Source: Asaia bogorensis_B (GTDB lineage: Bacteria; Pseudomonadota; Alphaproteobacteria; Acetobacterales; Acetobacteraceae). Taken from it: 64,000 bases of DNA. Numbering within the stretch: the first letter of the stretch is position 1; every line of letters starts with the position of its first letter. The notes under the pieces were generated by a model, which ran no database searches, was not told the origin of the DNA, and was given only the letters and a program-made list of their open reading frames with translations. Shown in pieces: positions 8,648 through 16,422 of this stretch. The stretch is from assembly GCF_900465315.1 (NCBI RefSeq), contig NZ_UBIX01000014.1. One strand, written 5' to 3'. The position numbers and the translations under genes were made by a program.

Positions 8648-9721
8648 GTGCTGTCTTCTGCGCATAATCCGAGAGTACCGAAACGACCATCGGGTGGGGT
8701 TGGGCGTGGGGCCGTCAATCCGGCCGTGCTCGAACTGATCCCGGAGCGGAAATCGTTCAGTTTCCGCTGGCATCAGCACGATTATCCGGCGGCGATTGCC
8801 CGCTGGAACCATCACCCGGAATATGAGCTCCATCTGATCACGTGCGGGACCGGCAGGGCAATGATCGGTGATCATATCGGCCCCTTCCAAGCCGGTCAGC
8901 TGGTGCTTGTCGGCCCCGATCTGCCTCATGCGTGGTTCAGCCCGCTTGCAGAGGGGGAGGTGCTGAAAGGCCGTGATGTGGTGCTTCAGTTCAGCCAGAG
9001 CTGGATAGAAGGGCTGATCGCTCTCTGCCCTGAACTTGCAGGCCTGACACGTCTGCTGGTTGATGCCCGCTACGGCGTTGAGTTTACGGGCGCGCAGGCC
9101 CTCGCCAACGGTCTGGCGCTCAGAAATCTTGGTAGCCCAGTTGGGGAATCCATGGGCGAGCAGCCTTGCACGCCGGATGGTTCGACCGATGACACGATGG
9201 AGCGTGCTGCCGCTGATCGCGGTGTGCGTCTGGCTAATTGCATCGCCCTGATGGCGCGTCTTGCGGCTTCCCCCTGGAGGCGCCTTTCCGGCAATTGCCA
9301 GAAAATGCAGGGTTCCCTCGCACAGGGGGGCTCGGGCACCGTCAGGATCAACCAGCTGGTTCGTGCGCTTTTATCTGCCGATCCGGCAACGCTCCGTCAT
9401 GAGGATATTGCCGCCTCTTTAGGCATGACGGCATCAGGGTTCTCGCGCCAGTTTCGCGCGGTCACCGGTGAGACATTCATAAGTTTTGTGCAGCGTTTGC
9501 GCATCGATCATGCCTGCCATCTTCTGAGCACCACGCATGATGCCATTACGGTGGTCTGTCTCAAGGCCGGTTTTGGCAATCTCTCAAATTTCAACCGGGT
9601 TTTCCTGAGCTTGCGTGGCTGCACACCGCGACAGTTCCGGCACCACTCGCACCAGATTACCGCCCCCTGTTTTCCCGGGTGCCACAAGGCGCCTCTTCCC
9701 GAAGGATCGACCCTGTCATGA
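8648..9721 (+). CDS. AraC-family regulator with N-terminal cupin-like sensor
   Basis: 357 residues, GTG start. The N-terminal half has the arabinose-binding cupin pattern (HHPEYELHLIT, QAGQLVLVGPDLPHAW). The C-terminal 100 residues form the double helix-turn-helix, with HEDIAASLGMTASGFSRQF and the second-helix signature AGFGNLSNFNRVF. It lies 33 bp after the polyol dehydrogenase and its TGA overlaps the ATG of the SDR gene by four bases (ATGA), so the three genes are probably one transcript with translational coupling. It likely senses a sugar or polyol and controls this operon. The middle linker (about 175-240) is longer than usual. Confidence 0.88.
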   Translation: MLSSAHNPRVPKRPSGGVGRGAVNPAVLELIPERKSFSFRWHQHDYPAAIARWNHHPEYELHLITCGTGRAMIGDHIGPFQAGQLVLVGPDLPHAWFSPLAEGEVLKGRDVVLQFSQSWIEGLIALCPELAGLTRLLVDARYGVEFTGAQALANGLALRNLGSPVGESMGEQPCTPDGSTDDTMERAAADRGVRLANCIALMARLAASPWRRLSGNCQKMQGSLAQGGSGTVRINQLVRALLSADPATLRHEDIAASLGMTASGFSRQFRAVTGETFISFVQRLRIDHACHLLSTTHDAITVVCLKAGFGNLSNFNRVFLSLRGCTPRQFRHHSHQITAPCFPGCHKAPLPEGSTLS

Positions 9722-10488
9722 ACGCTCTCTCGAACCGCTTTTCGCTTGAAGGAAAGATCGCCGTCGTGACCGGCGCCTCACGCGGCCTGGGGGTCACGAT
9801 CTGTGAGACCCTGAGCGCAGCTGGCGCCGATATCGTGGCTGTGGCGCGTGACGAGGCCCTGCTGGAAGAAACACGAACCCGCGTTACGGCGAATGGACGT
9901 GAATGTCTGGCTCTGGCCGCAGACCTTCTGGATGCCGTGGCCGCCGAGGCGGTAACGGCCCGGATCAAATCGACGCTGGGTGACGCGACGATCCTGGTCA
10001 ATAACGCGGGCATGAGCATCCCGCGCTCGCTGACCGAGCAGAGCGTTGAGGAATGGGATTCCATTCTGAACCTCAACCTGCGTGCACCCTGGCTTATGGC
10101 CCGTGCGTTGGCACCTGGCATGATTGCCGCCAAGGCAGGCAAGATCATCAATATCAGCTCGATGGCCAGCGGTGTGGCGCTCGTCGATCATGGTCCCTAT
10201 GTCGCGTCGAAAGCCGGGTTGAACGGCCTGACCAAGGTGATGACCGCTGAATGGGCCCAGCATAACATCCAGGCCAATGCGGTCTGTCCTACCGTGGTCT
10301 GGACACCCATGGGCGAGCGCGTATGGGGGGAGGGGGACAAGCTCCAGCGTTTCCTGGAAAAAATTCCCGCAGGCCGCGTGGCCACGCCGCAGGAAGTGGC
10401 CGATCTGGTGCTTTATCTTGCTGCGCCCGCCTCAGGCATGATCAACGGGCAGGAGATCTTTGTCGATGGCGGTTATACCGCGCTGTAA
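9718..10488 (+). CDS. Short-chain dehydrogenase/reductase (SDR), polyol or sugar-acid oxidoreductase
   Basis: 256 residues, classical SDR. TGASRGLG near residue 19 binds the nicotinamide cofactor, NNAG near 94 stabilises the fold, and the Ser-Tyr-Lys catalytic set is seen in SSMASG and YVASK. The C-terminal GQEIFVDGGYT is typical of gluconate 5-dehydrogenase, L-xylulose reductase and related enzymes. The ATG at 9718 overlaps the stop of the AraC gene (ATGA). Together with the zinc polyol dehydrogenase it suggests a two-step polyol/ketose interconversion, but the substrate is inferred only from context. Confidence 0.88.
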   Translation: MNALSNRFSLEGKIAVVTGASRGLGVTICETLSAAGADIVAVARDEALLEETRTRVTANGRECLALAADLLDAVAAEAVTARIKSTLGDATILVNNAGMSIPRSLTEQSVEEWDSILNLNLRAPWLMARALAPGMIAAKAGKIINISSMASGVALVDHGPYVASKAGLNGLTKVMTAEWAQHNIQANAVCPTVVWTPMGERVWGEGDKLQRFLEKIPAGRVATPQEVADLVLYLAAPASGMINGQEIFVDGGYTAL

Positions 10489-10509
10489 GGGGTGTCACGG
10501 GGCCCGTTA

Positions 10510-11787
10510 TCACCCCCATGGGAGAAACGGGTCCGGCATATCGGCATAAAGACCGGGATCGAAAGCGCCGGTATCGGGCGGTGTGATCAGGCACGCGTCA
10601 AGCGCCTGACGCAAGGCGGCCTCGTTCAGGTTGGCACCGATAAAAACGAGCTCCTGCCTGCGGTCACCATAGCAGTGGTCCCATAGCGCATCGAGTGTTT
10701 GCCGCCATTCGGGGTCGGTCGGCCAGTCTGCCGCAGGGATACTTGCCCACCAGCGCCCGGCGGCCTGGTTGCGCGCCAGCGAGCCGGCAATACTCAGCTC
10801 TCCCACCCAGTCGGGGCGGGTCGCCAGCCAGAAATACCCCTTGGCGCGCACAAGCCCCGGCCAGGAGCGGGCGATCAGTGAAGCGAAGGCTTCCGGCTCG
10901 AAGGGTTGTCGGGCGCGATAGACGAAGCTGGTCACGCCATAGGCCTCAGTCTCCGGCGCATGCATGTGCGGGTGGTAGAGTTCCTGAAACCAGCGGGCAT
11001 GGCGATGGGCCCGCTCGAAATCGAAAAGGCCGGTATCAAGCACCTTCCGCGAGGCAAGACGGCTTTCCGAGGTTTCGATCACCCGGGCCTCGCTATTGAG
11101 GGCGTTGATGATGGAGCGTGCGACCCGGCGCTGTGCCTCGCTTGCCGTATCGATCTTGTTGAGCACAATGACGTCGGCAAATTCGATCTGCTCCGTCAGG
11201 AGATCGACAAGGCTGCGATGGTCATCCTCGCCAGCGCTCTCACCCCGCTCATGCAGGAAATCGGTGGAGGAGTAGTCATTGAGCAGATTGACCGCATCGA
11301 CCACCGTCACCATCGTATCCAGCCGCGCCACGTCGCTCAGACTATGCCCTGCCTCGTCACGAAACTCGAATGTGGCCGCAATGGGCATAGGCTCTGCAAT
11401 ACCTGTTGACTCAATCAGCAGGTAGTCAAAGCGATCAAGAGCGGCAATGCGGCTGATTTCCGTCAGAAGGTCGTCGCGAAGCGTGCAGCAGATGCAGCCA
11501 TTGGTCATCTCAACGAGGTTTTCCTCTGCACGTGTCAGATCGGCATGGCCCGCGCGAATGAGTGCGGAATCGATATTCACCTCACTCATGTCATTGACGA
11601 TCACCGCTATCCGCAAGCCTTCGCGGTTATGCAGCAGATGGTTCATCAGCGTGGTTTTCCCTGCGCCGAGATATCCTGAGAGTATGGTCACCGGCAGGCG
11701 CGTGTCACGGTCTCCCTTATTGGTCGCGAGGGTTTCGGCGGTCTCGGCGGAAAGATGAGCGGGGGAAAGGCGGGATGAATCGGGCAT
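10510..11787 (-). CDS. COG0523 (CobW/YeiR/ZigA family) GTPase, putative zinc metallochaperone
   Basis: 425 residues. Walker A is GYLGAGKTT at 38-46, the family metal motif GCICC is at 97-101 with cysteines 98, 100 and 101, and ESTGIAEP and NKID complete the G domain. A CobW C-terminal domain follows from about 290. COG0523 proteins use GTP to hand metal to target proteins. Its position next to a Zur-like palindrome and a divergent DUF1826 gene marks the zinc-starvation branch rather than cobalamin synthesis. It is convergent with the SDR gene, with a 21-bp gap. The client protein is unknown. Confidence 0.9.
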   Translation of the reverse strand: MPDSSRLSPAHLSAETAETLATNKGDRDTRLPVTILSGYLGAGKTTLMNHLLHNREGLRIAVIVNDMSEVNIDSALIRAGHADLTRAEENLVEMTNGCICCTLRDDLLTEISRIAALDRFDYLLIESTGIAEPMPIAATFEFRDEAGHSLSDVARLDTMVTVVDAVNLLNDYSSTDFLHERGESAGEDDHRSLVDLLTEQIEFADVIVLNKIDTASEAQRRVARSIINALNSEARVIETSESRLASRKVLDTGLFDFERAHRHARWFQELYHPHMHAPETEAYGVTSFVYRARQPFEPEAFASLIARSWPGLVRAKGYFWLATRPDWVGELSIAGSLARNQAAGRWWASIPAADWPTDPEWRQTLDALWDHCYGDRRQELVFIGANLNEAALRQALDACLITPPDTGAFDPGLYADMPDPFLPWG

Positions 11788-11838
11788 GAGGCGCTCGGGG
11801 CAAGGGAACGGGGAAGGATTGAAATCTTTGATAGGGAT

Positions 11839-11856
11839 GTTATGTTATAACATAAC
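11839..11856. promoter_or_regulatory. Zur-like operator
   Basis: Perfect 18-bp palindrome GTTATGTTATAACATAAC, matching the core ATGTTAT-ATAACAT pattern known for bacterial Zur boxes. It lies between the divergent COG0523 GTPase (52 bp from its start) and DUF1826 (19 bp from its start), so one repressor site could control both genes. No zur gene is in the window. Confidence 0.8.
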
Positions 11857-11874
11857 TTATTCTGAGGGCCACCC

Positions 11875-12570
11875 ATGATTGCTTCCTGCCCGATGCGACG
11901 TATCCTCGCCTTCCGTAAAAGCCCGCTGGCGGTCGCACTTCCTTCCGGCGACCTGACGACGCTGCCACTGGGCTTGCACGCAGAGGTGCGCGACGCGGCC
12001 TATCGCTACTTGGCAACCCGCCCTGCTGTGATTGTGCTGCGCGGTACGTTTGATGAACTGGGGGCGAAGCTGGCCGATGCCATGCAGGGCACGTTCGACG
12101 CCTTGCGCGAGGATATCATGTCGCTTGTGTCGCTCTACGCCGATATGACGGGGCACTCTGTCATGCGGGTCAGGCTTGAGCGGATCGTGACGGATAGCTG
12201 CCGCAAATTCCATGTCGATCACCTCGCCTTGCGACTGTTGCGCAGCTATGTCGGGCCAGGCGTGCAATGGACACGCGATGACGGCGCCCATATCGAGGAT
12301 ACCCCGCCCGGGGCGGTTGTCTTTCTGGCAGGGACGGCCCATCCCGACTGGTCCGATCAATGCACGGTGCGACATCGGTCTCCACCTATGACAGCGGCAC
12401 AGCTTCAGGTCGGGGGGAGGCTGCTGCTGACGATTGACGAGACCGCGCTGGGGCATGACGGTCTGATCGATGCCTGCTGCGAAGAGGACCATGACACAGT
12501 TGATCGCGACCTGCCCCCGCAGGACGGGTACGCGCCGGACGATGATGCGGGGTTGCATGTTCGCCATTGA
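11875..12570 (+). CDS. DUF1826 family protein, predicted zinc-regulon member
   Basis: 231 residues. The DUF1826 core is visible: a DIMSLVSLYADMTG segment, then the hallmark KFHVDHLALRLLRSY (His and Asp likely bind a ligand or metal), and the terminal VRHRSPPM...RLLLTID motif. The molecular function of DUF1826 is not known; the family is associated with zinc and COG0523 genes. The N-terminal 80 residues do not show the usual IWxR block of the family, which instead appears in the next gene. It starts 19 bp after the Zur-like palindrome, so it is probably repressed when zinc is plentiful. Confidence 0.82.
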   Translation: MIASCPMRRILAFRKSPLAVALPSGDLTTLPLGLHAEVRDAAYRYLATRPAVIVLRGTFDELGAKLADAMQGTFDALREDIMSLVSLYADMTGHSVMRVRLERIVTDSCRKFHVDHLALRLLRSYVGPGVQWTRDDGAHIEDTPPGAVVFLAGTAHPDWSDQCTVRHRSPPMTAAQLQVGGRLLLTIDETALGHDGLIDACCEEDHDTVDRDLPPQDGYAPDDDAGLHVRH

Positions 12571-13150
12571 GAGCTGGCCCGACGGGCAGGATATGCTGCA
12601 CGGGATGGCTTCCCTGTCAGGCCAGGTTCCCCATGTCCGCGCCGGTAATCTGGAGGACACACTGGCAAGCCTGACCCGTCAGGATCTCGATATGGTCATC
12701 TGGACGCGCCAACCTCCACAGAGCTGGGTGGAGGCCATGAGAGAGGCCTTGCCGCCTCTGGAGCCGCTCTCGCTTTCAGGAACGGTCGAACAGGTGATGC
12801 AGGCGGCTCAGGCTCTTGTTTCGGAGGAAGGATATCCGGAATTCCTGGCAGAGGACCTTGCCCATTGTGCGTCGCTTGCCGCGGCCCTCTCGGGATCGAA
12901 CCGGATCAGTCTGGTTCTCACCACGGGCGTGGCCGGGGGGCAGCCTGAGCCGGGAGGGCGTCTGTCGCTGTTCTGCGCCTATGGTCATGATGAAGCCGGC
13001 TGGAATTCGGGCGAGCCTTTCACAGGTCCGCGCCTCACCCGGTTCGCGCCGTTCAGCCTGGCTTTCATGCCAGTTCGGGATGAAAGTCGGGTGAGGATCG
13101 ATCTGGACAAGGCCTCGCTCGGCGTCGTGCTGTTCCTGCGTGCCGACTGA
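12557..13150 (+). CDS. DUF1826-like protein without the FHVD motif (degenerate paralogue)
   Basis: About 197 residues. It has the DUF1826 N-terminal-like block MVIWTRQ and a segment EDLAHCASLAAALSG that aligns with the DIMSLVSLYADMTG region of the preceding gene, but the FHVD motif is replaced by a Gly/Pro-rich stretch. Function unknown. It overlaps the end of the previous gene by 14 bases, so both are probably co-transcribed from the Zur-like promoter. The start is uncertain: ATG at 12557 with GGGG upstream is chosen, but 12470, 12545 and 12548 are in the same frame. The resemblance was judged by eye. Confidence 0.6.
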   Translation: MFAIESWPDGQDMLHGMASLSGQVPHVRAGNLEDTLASLTRQDLDMVIWTRQPPQSWVEAMREALPPLEPLSLSGTVEQVMQAAQALVSEEGYPEFLAEDLAHCASLAAALSGSNRISLVLTTGVAGGQPEPGGRLSLFCAYGHDEAGWNSGEPFTGPRLTRFAPFSLAFMPVRDESRVRIDLDKASLGVVLFLRAD

Positions 13151-13171
13151 GAGCCCTGCGTCAGGGGGTGA

Positions 13172-14821
13172 TCAGAGCGAGATTTTTCCCTGACGATGCA
13201 GTGTCTGGATGCGGTCGGCGGTGCGCAGGGCAATGGCGGTGATGGTCAATGAGGGATTGACGCCCCCTGTGGTCGGGAAAATCGACCCGTCGCAGATCCA
13301 CAGATTGGGGACATCCCAGCTGCGACAATCGGCATCGACCACCGATGTTTCTGCCGAAAACCCCATCCGCGCCGTTCCTGCCAGATGGTTGGTATCGTTT
13401 TCCTGACGCCAGATATCCTGTGCGCCGATGAGTTCGAGTGAGCGCTGCATTTCGCCCAGAGCGTGCTGGATCATGACCTTGTCGTTATCCTGCCAGCCAT
13501 AGGTGATACGTGTGATGGGCAGGCCATACTGGTCTTTCTCATCAGCCAGCGTCACGCGGTTATTCATGCTGGGGAGCATTTCCCCCACCATCTTGAGGCC
13601 GACCTGATGGTTGTAATCCATCATTTTCTGGCGCAGCGCCTCACCCCACAACCCGCGCGATGAGGACACGGCAGAGGACCATTCCAGCGGCAGGGGACCC
13701 TGAGCCATCCAGCAATACCCGCCAAAGAAATCTTTCTTGTCCTCATAGTTCCAGTGCTCGGTGATGGTGAGAGAGGGTGGCCCCTTGTTCCAGCGCACCG
13801 TCTCTTTCATCTTGCCATAAACAGCCTGATTGGACTGCACCATGAGGTTGCGCCCCACATAGCCCGACCGATTGCCGAGCCCTTGCGGAAAGCGGTCGGT
13901 GGCCGAGTTGAGTAATAGCCGTGGTGTCTCGATGGCATAACCGGCAACGATGACCTGTTTCGCCTTCTGGAAATGCCACTTCCCTTCGCGATGATAATGC
14001 ACACCGGTCGCGACACCCTGCGCGTTGGTCTCTATGCGTCCCACCATGGCAAGATCGCGTATCTCGGCACCGGCCTCCAGGGCACGGGGAATATAGGTCA
14101 CAAGCTGGCTCTGTTTGGCGTTGGTCGAGCACCCGACACGACAGAAGCCACGATAGACGCAGGAGGGGGAGTCGCCGCGCGGTGCCGAAACCGTGGCAAG
14201 AGGCGTTTCAGACCATTGATATCCCATTGCCTCGGCACCACGCGCCAGCCACTCTGCCGCGCCGCCAATTTCATGCGCACGATAGGGATAGCGTGGCCGT
14301 TTTGGCCCCCAGGGATAGGAAATCGGCCCGGCAATGGCGAGGTCGCGTTCAGCCTTGTCGTAATACGACCACATCTCGCGCCAATCGAGCGGCCAGTCGA
14401 CCGCATAGCCCAGCTTGGTGCGCGACTGGAACCATTCGGGCCTGAATCGTAATGAAACCATAGCGAAATGGACTGTCGAGCCGCCGACAGCCTTGCCGCT
14501 GTTATTGCTGCCCATCTTGATCGGGTTTGCCCCGTCGATCAGCCGTTCATCGGTCCAGTAAAGCTGGCTCTGACTGGTCTCGTCAGAGGCAAAATCCTCA
14601 AGCGGCCTGAAATACGCACCCGCATCGAACCCGATGACCGAATAACCCATCTCAGCCAGACGGGCGATGAGGGGGCCGCCACCCGCCCCGGTGCCAATCA
14701 CCACGAAATCCACCGGCTCATTCTGCGCATATTCGCGCATGGGCACCCATTCGCCCTTGCGAAAGACATCCGGTGCGCGGCCATTGATGGCGCGCGGTGT
14801 GAGCAAGGGATTATCGGACAT
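13172..14821 (-). CDS. GMC-family FAD oxidoreductase (gluconate/sugar dehydrogenase large subunit type)
   Basis: 549 residues. GTGAGG at 43-48 is the FAD-binding loop. NHLAGTARMG near 480 and NPSLTITAIALR near 525 are the C-terminal GMC signatures with the catalytic His region. Its partner, encoded immediately upstream with an 11-base overlap, is a gluconate 2-dehydrogenase subunit 3-type protein. The pair resembles membrane-linked flavoprotein dehydrogenases that oxidise sugars, sugar acids or polyols. No cytochrome c subunit gene is present here, so the electron acceptor is unclear. The substrate cannot be read from sequence. Confidence 0.88.
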   Translation of the reverse strand: MSDNPLLTPRAINGRAPDVFRKGEWVPMREYAQNEPVDFVVIGTGAGGGPLIARLAEMGYSVIGFDAGAYFRPLEDFASDETSQSQLYWTDERLIDGANPIKMGSNNSGKAVGGSTVHFAMVSLRFRPEWFQSRTKLGYAVDWPLDWREMWSYYDKAERDLAIAGPISYPWGPKRPRYPYRAHEIGGAAEWLARGAEAMGYQWSETPLATVSAPRGDSPSCVYRGFCRVGCSTNAKQSQLVTYIPRALEAGAEIRDLAMVGRIETNAQGVATGVHYHREGKWHFQKAKQVIVAGYAIETPRLLLNSATDRFPQGLGNRSGYVGRNLMVQSNQAVYGKMKETVRWNKGPPSLTITEHWNYEDKKDFFGGYCWMAQGPLPLEWSSAVSSSRGLWGEALRQKMMDYNHQVGLKMVGEMLPSMNNRVTLADEKDQYGLPITRITYGWQDNDKVMIQHALGEMQRSLELIGAQDIWRQENDTNHLAGTARMGFSAETSVVDADCRSWDVPNLWICDGSIFPTTGGVNPSLTITAIALRTADRIQTLHRQGKISL

Positions 14822-15452
14822 GACGGTTTTCCTTGCGCACTTTCTCGACCGTTTCGGGCGTGGCTTCGATCGCCTCCCAGGGGTCGCGGCGGTCATTCTG
14901 CATACGGACGTAGCCCCGTGGGCTCGCTGGACCGCCAAACCCGATCTCGCTCCAGGCGGTGGGATGGGCGTAATAGGCGGAGAGGATATCGGTCAGCACA
15001 TGCCCATTGAAGAAAAGCTGCATCTGCTCAGCGCTCCACCCGGCATGGCCCAGACGACCGGCCCCCGCTTCGCGCATCAGGTTTTCCTGATCGGCGGCGG
15101 ATAGAAGGTGGAATGAGGCGTCGTGGCGTGCGCGGGCTTCGGCTTCGAATACCGCCAGGCCACTTTTCCATGTTTCGCGCTGGGGGGGCAGGGCTGCATC
15201 GCGAAAACCGGGGCGCTCATCCTTCAGCAGCTTCTGGTCAACATAGGCAGCAAGCGGAACGGGCGGGCGGTCATTCGGCTGGGGCATAACCCTGTCGCAA
15301 AGGGCGCAAAGCGTCAGCCATTCCGCCTGCTCCAGAAAGCGCGCCTCACGTGGTACAGCGAGGCGCTCGTCAATCACGCGGCGCGTTGCATCGTTCCATG
15401 AAGGACCGAGGCGCTTATTGAGCACATCATAACCCGGATAGCGCTCAGACAT
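14811..15452 (-). CDS. Gluconate 2-dehydrogenase subunit 3 family protein
   Basis: 213 residues. The domain runs over most of the protein, with FLEQAEWLTLCALCDRVMPQ near 40-60 and an acidic, aromatic C-terminal half (LTDILSAYYAHPTAWSEIGF). In known complexes this small subunit stabilises or exports the flavin subunit. No Tat signal is evident at the N-terminus, unlike many relatives, so the complex may stay inside the cell or be exported by another route. Its coding region overlaps both neighbours (8 bases upstream, 11 downstream), indicating tight coupling with the GMC gene. Confidence 0.82.
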   Translation of the reverse strand: MSERYPGYDVLNKRLGPSWNDATRRVIDERLAVPREARFLEQAEWLTLCALCDRVMPQPNDRPPVPLAAYVDQKLLKDERPGFRDAALPPQRETWKSGLAVFEAEARARHDASFHLLSAADQENLMREAGAGRLGHAGWSAEQMQLFFNGHVLTDILSAYYAHPTAWSEIGFGGPASPRGYVRMQNDRRDPWEAIEATPETVEKVRKENRHVR

Positions 15453-16422
15453 CGCGGTCGTCCTCCATCAGATCGAGCGCCGCGAGCCCGGCAAGCGCCA
15501 GTCCGGTGAAGGCGGGCGGGGCCGGAATAGGGGGGCCATTGAGCAGGTTCTGCTGGATGTTGCGCCAGCCATCCATGTCACGCCCGACGCCAATCGCATG
15601 AAAGACGGTGCCGGAGACACCCATGATGGCGGTAGCGCGCAGCCACCAGCGTGTCAGGCGGCGGTCCGTCCGGGCATCGCCCAACGCGGCATGGGTGATG
15701 GCCACGGCAGCGGCAGGCGGCATGGCAACGGGCAGGACCATGAACGGGTCATGGAAACTGCCGCGGAAATGGAGCAACCCGGCCTCACCGGTCGTGCCGA
15801 CCATGCCAGCGCCGGTAACCGCGCCGATGACGCGCCCCGCGGGCAGGCCGAACAGTTTCGGCACGTCGCCCGGTTTTGTCTCGCGCACTCGTTCAGAAAA
15901 AAAACCGAGAAGGCCAGAGAGCCCTATGGCCATGGGCGCACCGAGCGGTGCCCCGTAAAAAAGGTTTTGCCAGATGAATCGTCCCGGCTTCTGGACGACA
16001 TTCCAGATGTGAAACCCGGTGCCTACCATCCCCACGAGCCCTGTCAGGGCATAAACCCCGTCGCGGACCAGATGCGCATGAGCGCGTCTATCCGCCGTGC
16101 CATGCGCCGAGACGGCGAGGGCGAGGGCCGAGGTAACAAGGGGGGTGTACATCGCCTTGTTCGCAAAATCGCCCCGGTAGTGCTCGACGGCACTGTCGAA
16201 AAGAACCGAAGCGGCCAGCGTGCCGGCGGAACGGTTGAGGCGTCTCGCAGCGAGATTGGCGCGATCCGCCGAGGGAGGCGGCTCGGCCGCAAGGGCGGGA
16301 AGGGCAGATTTCCGGCTCATGCGCCCGCCCCGCGTTGCGGCAGCGAAAGCCGCCGCTGTGAGCGCGCCGGTCAGGCCGAGGGCCCAGCCGACCGCGCCAC
16401 GCGGGCCACTATAACGCGGCAC
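15445..16422 (-). CDS. Multi-spanning membrane protein of unknown function in the GMC operon
   Basis: 325 residues with about six to seven hydrophobic segments, beginning with one near residues 10-30, then around 90-110, 125-145, 155-180 and several after 200. Not recognised as a known transporter. It contains repeated GT(G/V)FH-type segments (GMVGTGFHIWNV, GVSGTVFHAIGV) and FHDPFMVLP, suggesting internal duplication and possible His ligands for haem or quinone. It starts with GTG directly after the TGA of the ThDP enzyme and overlaps the small-subunit gene. Inference: it could be the membrane anchor or electron acceptor for the GMC complex. Confidence 0.72.
   Translation of the reverse strand: MPRYSGPRGAVGWALGLTGALTAAAFAAATRGGRMSRKSALPALAAEPPPSADRANLAARRLNRSAGTLAASVLFDSAVEHYRGDFANKAMYTPLVTSALALAVSAHGTADRRAHAHLVRDGVYALTGLVGMVGTGFHIWNVVQKPGRFIWQNLFYGAPLGAPMAIGLSGLLGFFSERVRETKPGDVPKLFGLPAGRVIGAVTGAGMVGTTGEAGLLHFRGSFHDPFMVLPVAMPPAAAVAITHAALGDARTDRRLTRWWLRATAIMGVSGTVFHAIGVGRDMDGWRNIQQNLLNGPPIPAPPAFTGLALAGLAALDLMEDDRDV

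Noticed and set aside
7493..8929. 478-codon antisense frame opposite the polyol dehydrogenase
   Set aside because: The plus strand encodes a clear dehydrogenase with conserved motifs; the antisense product is Arg/His-rich with no domain.
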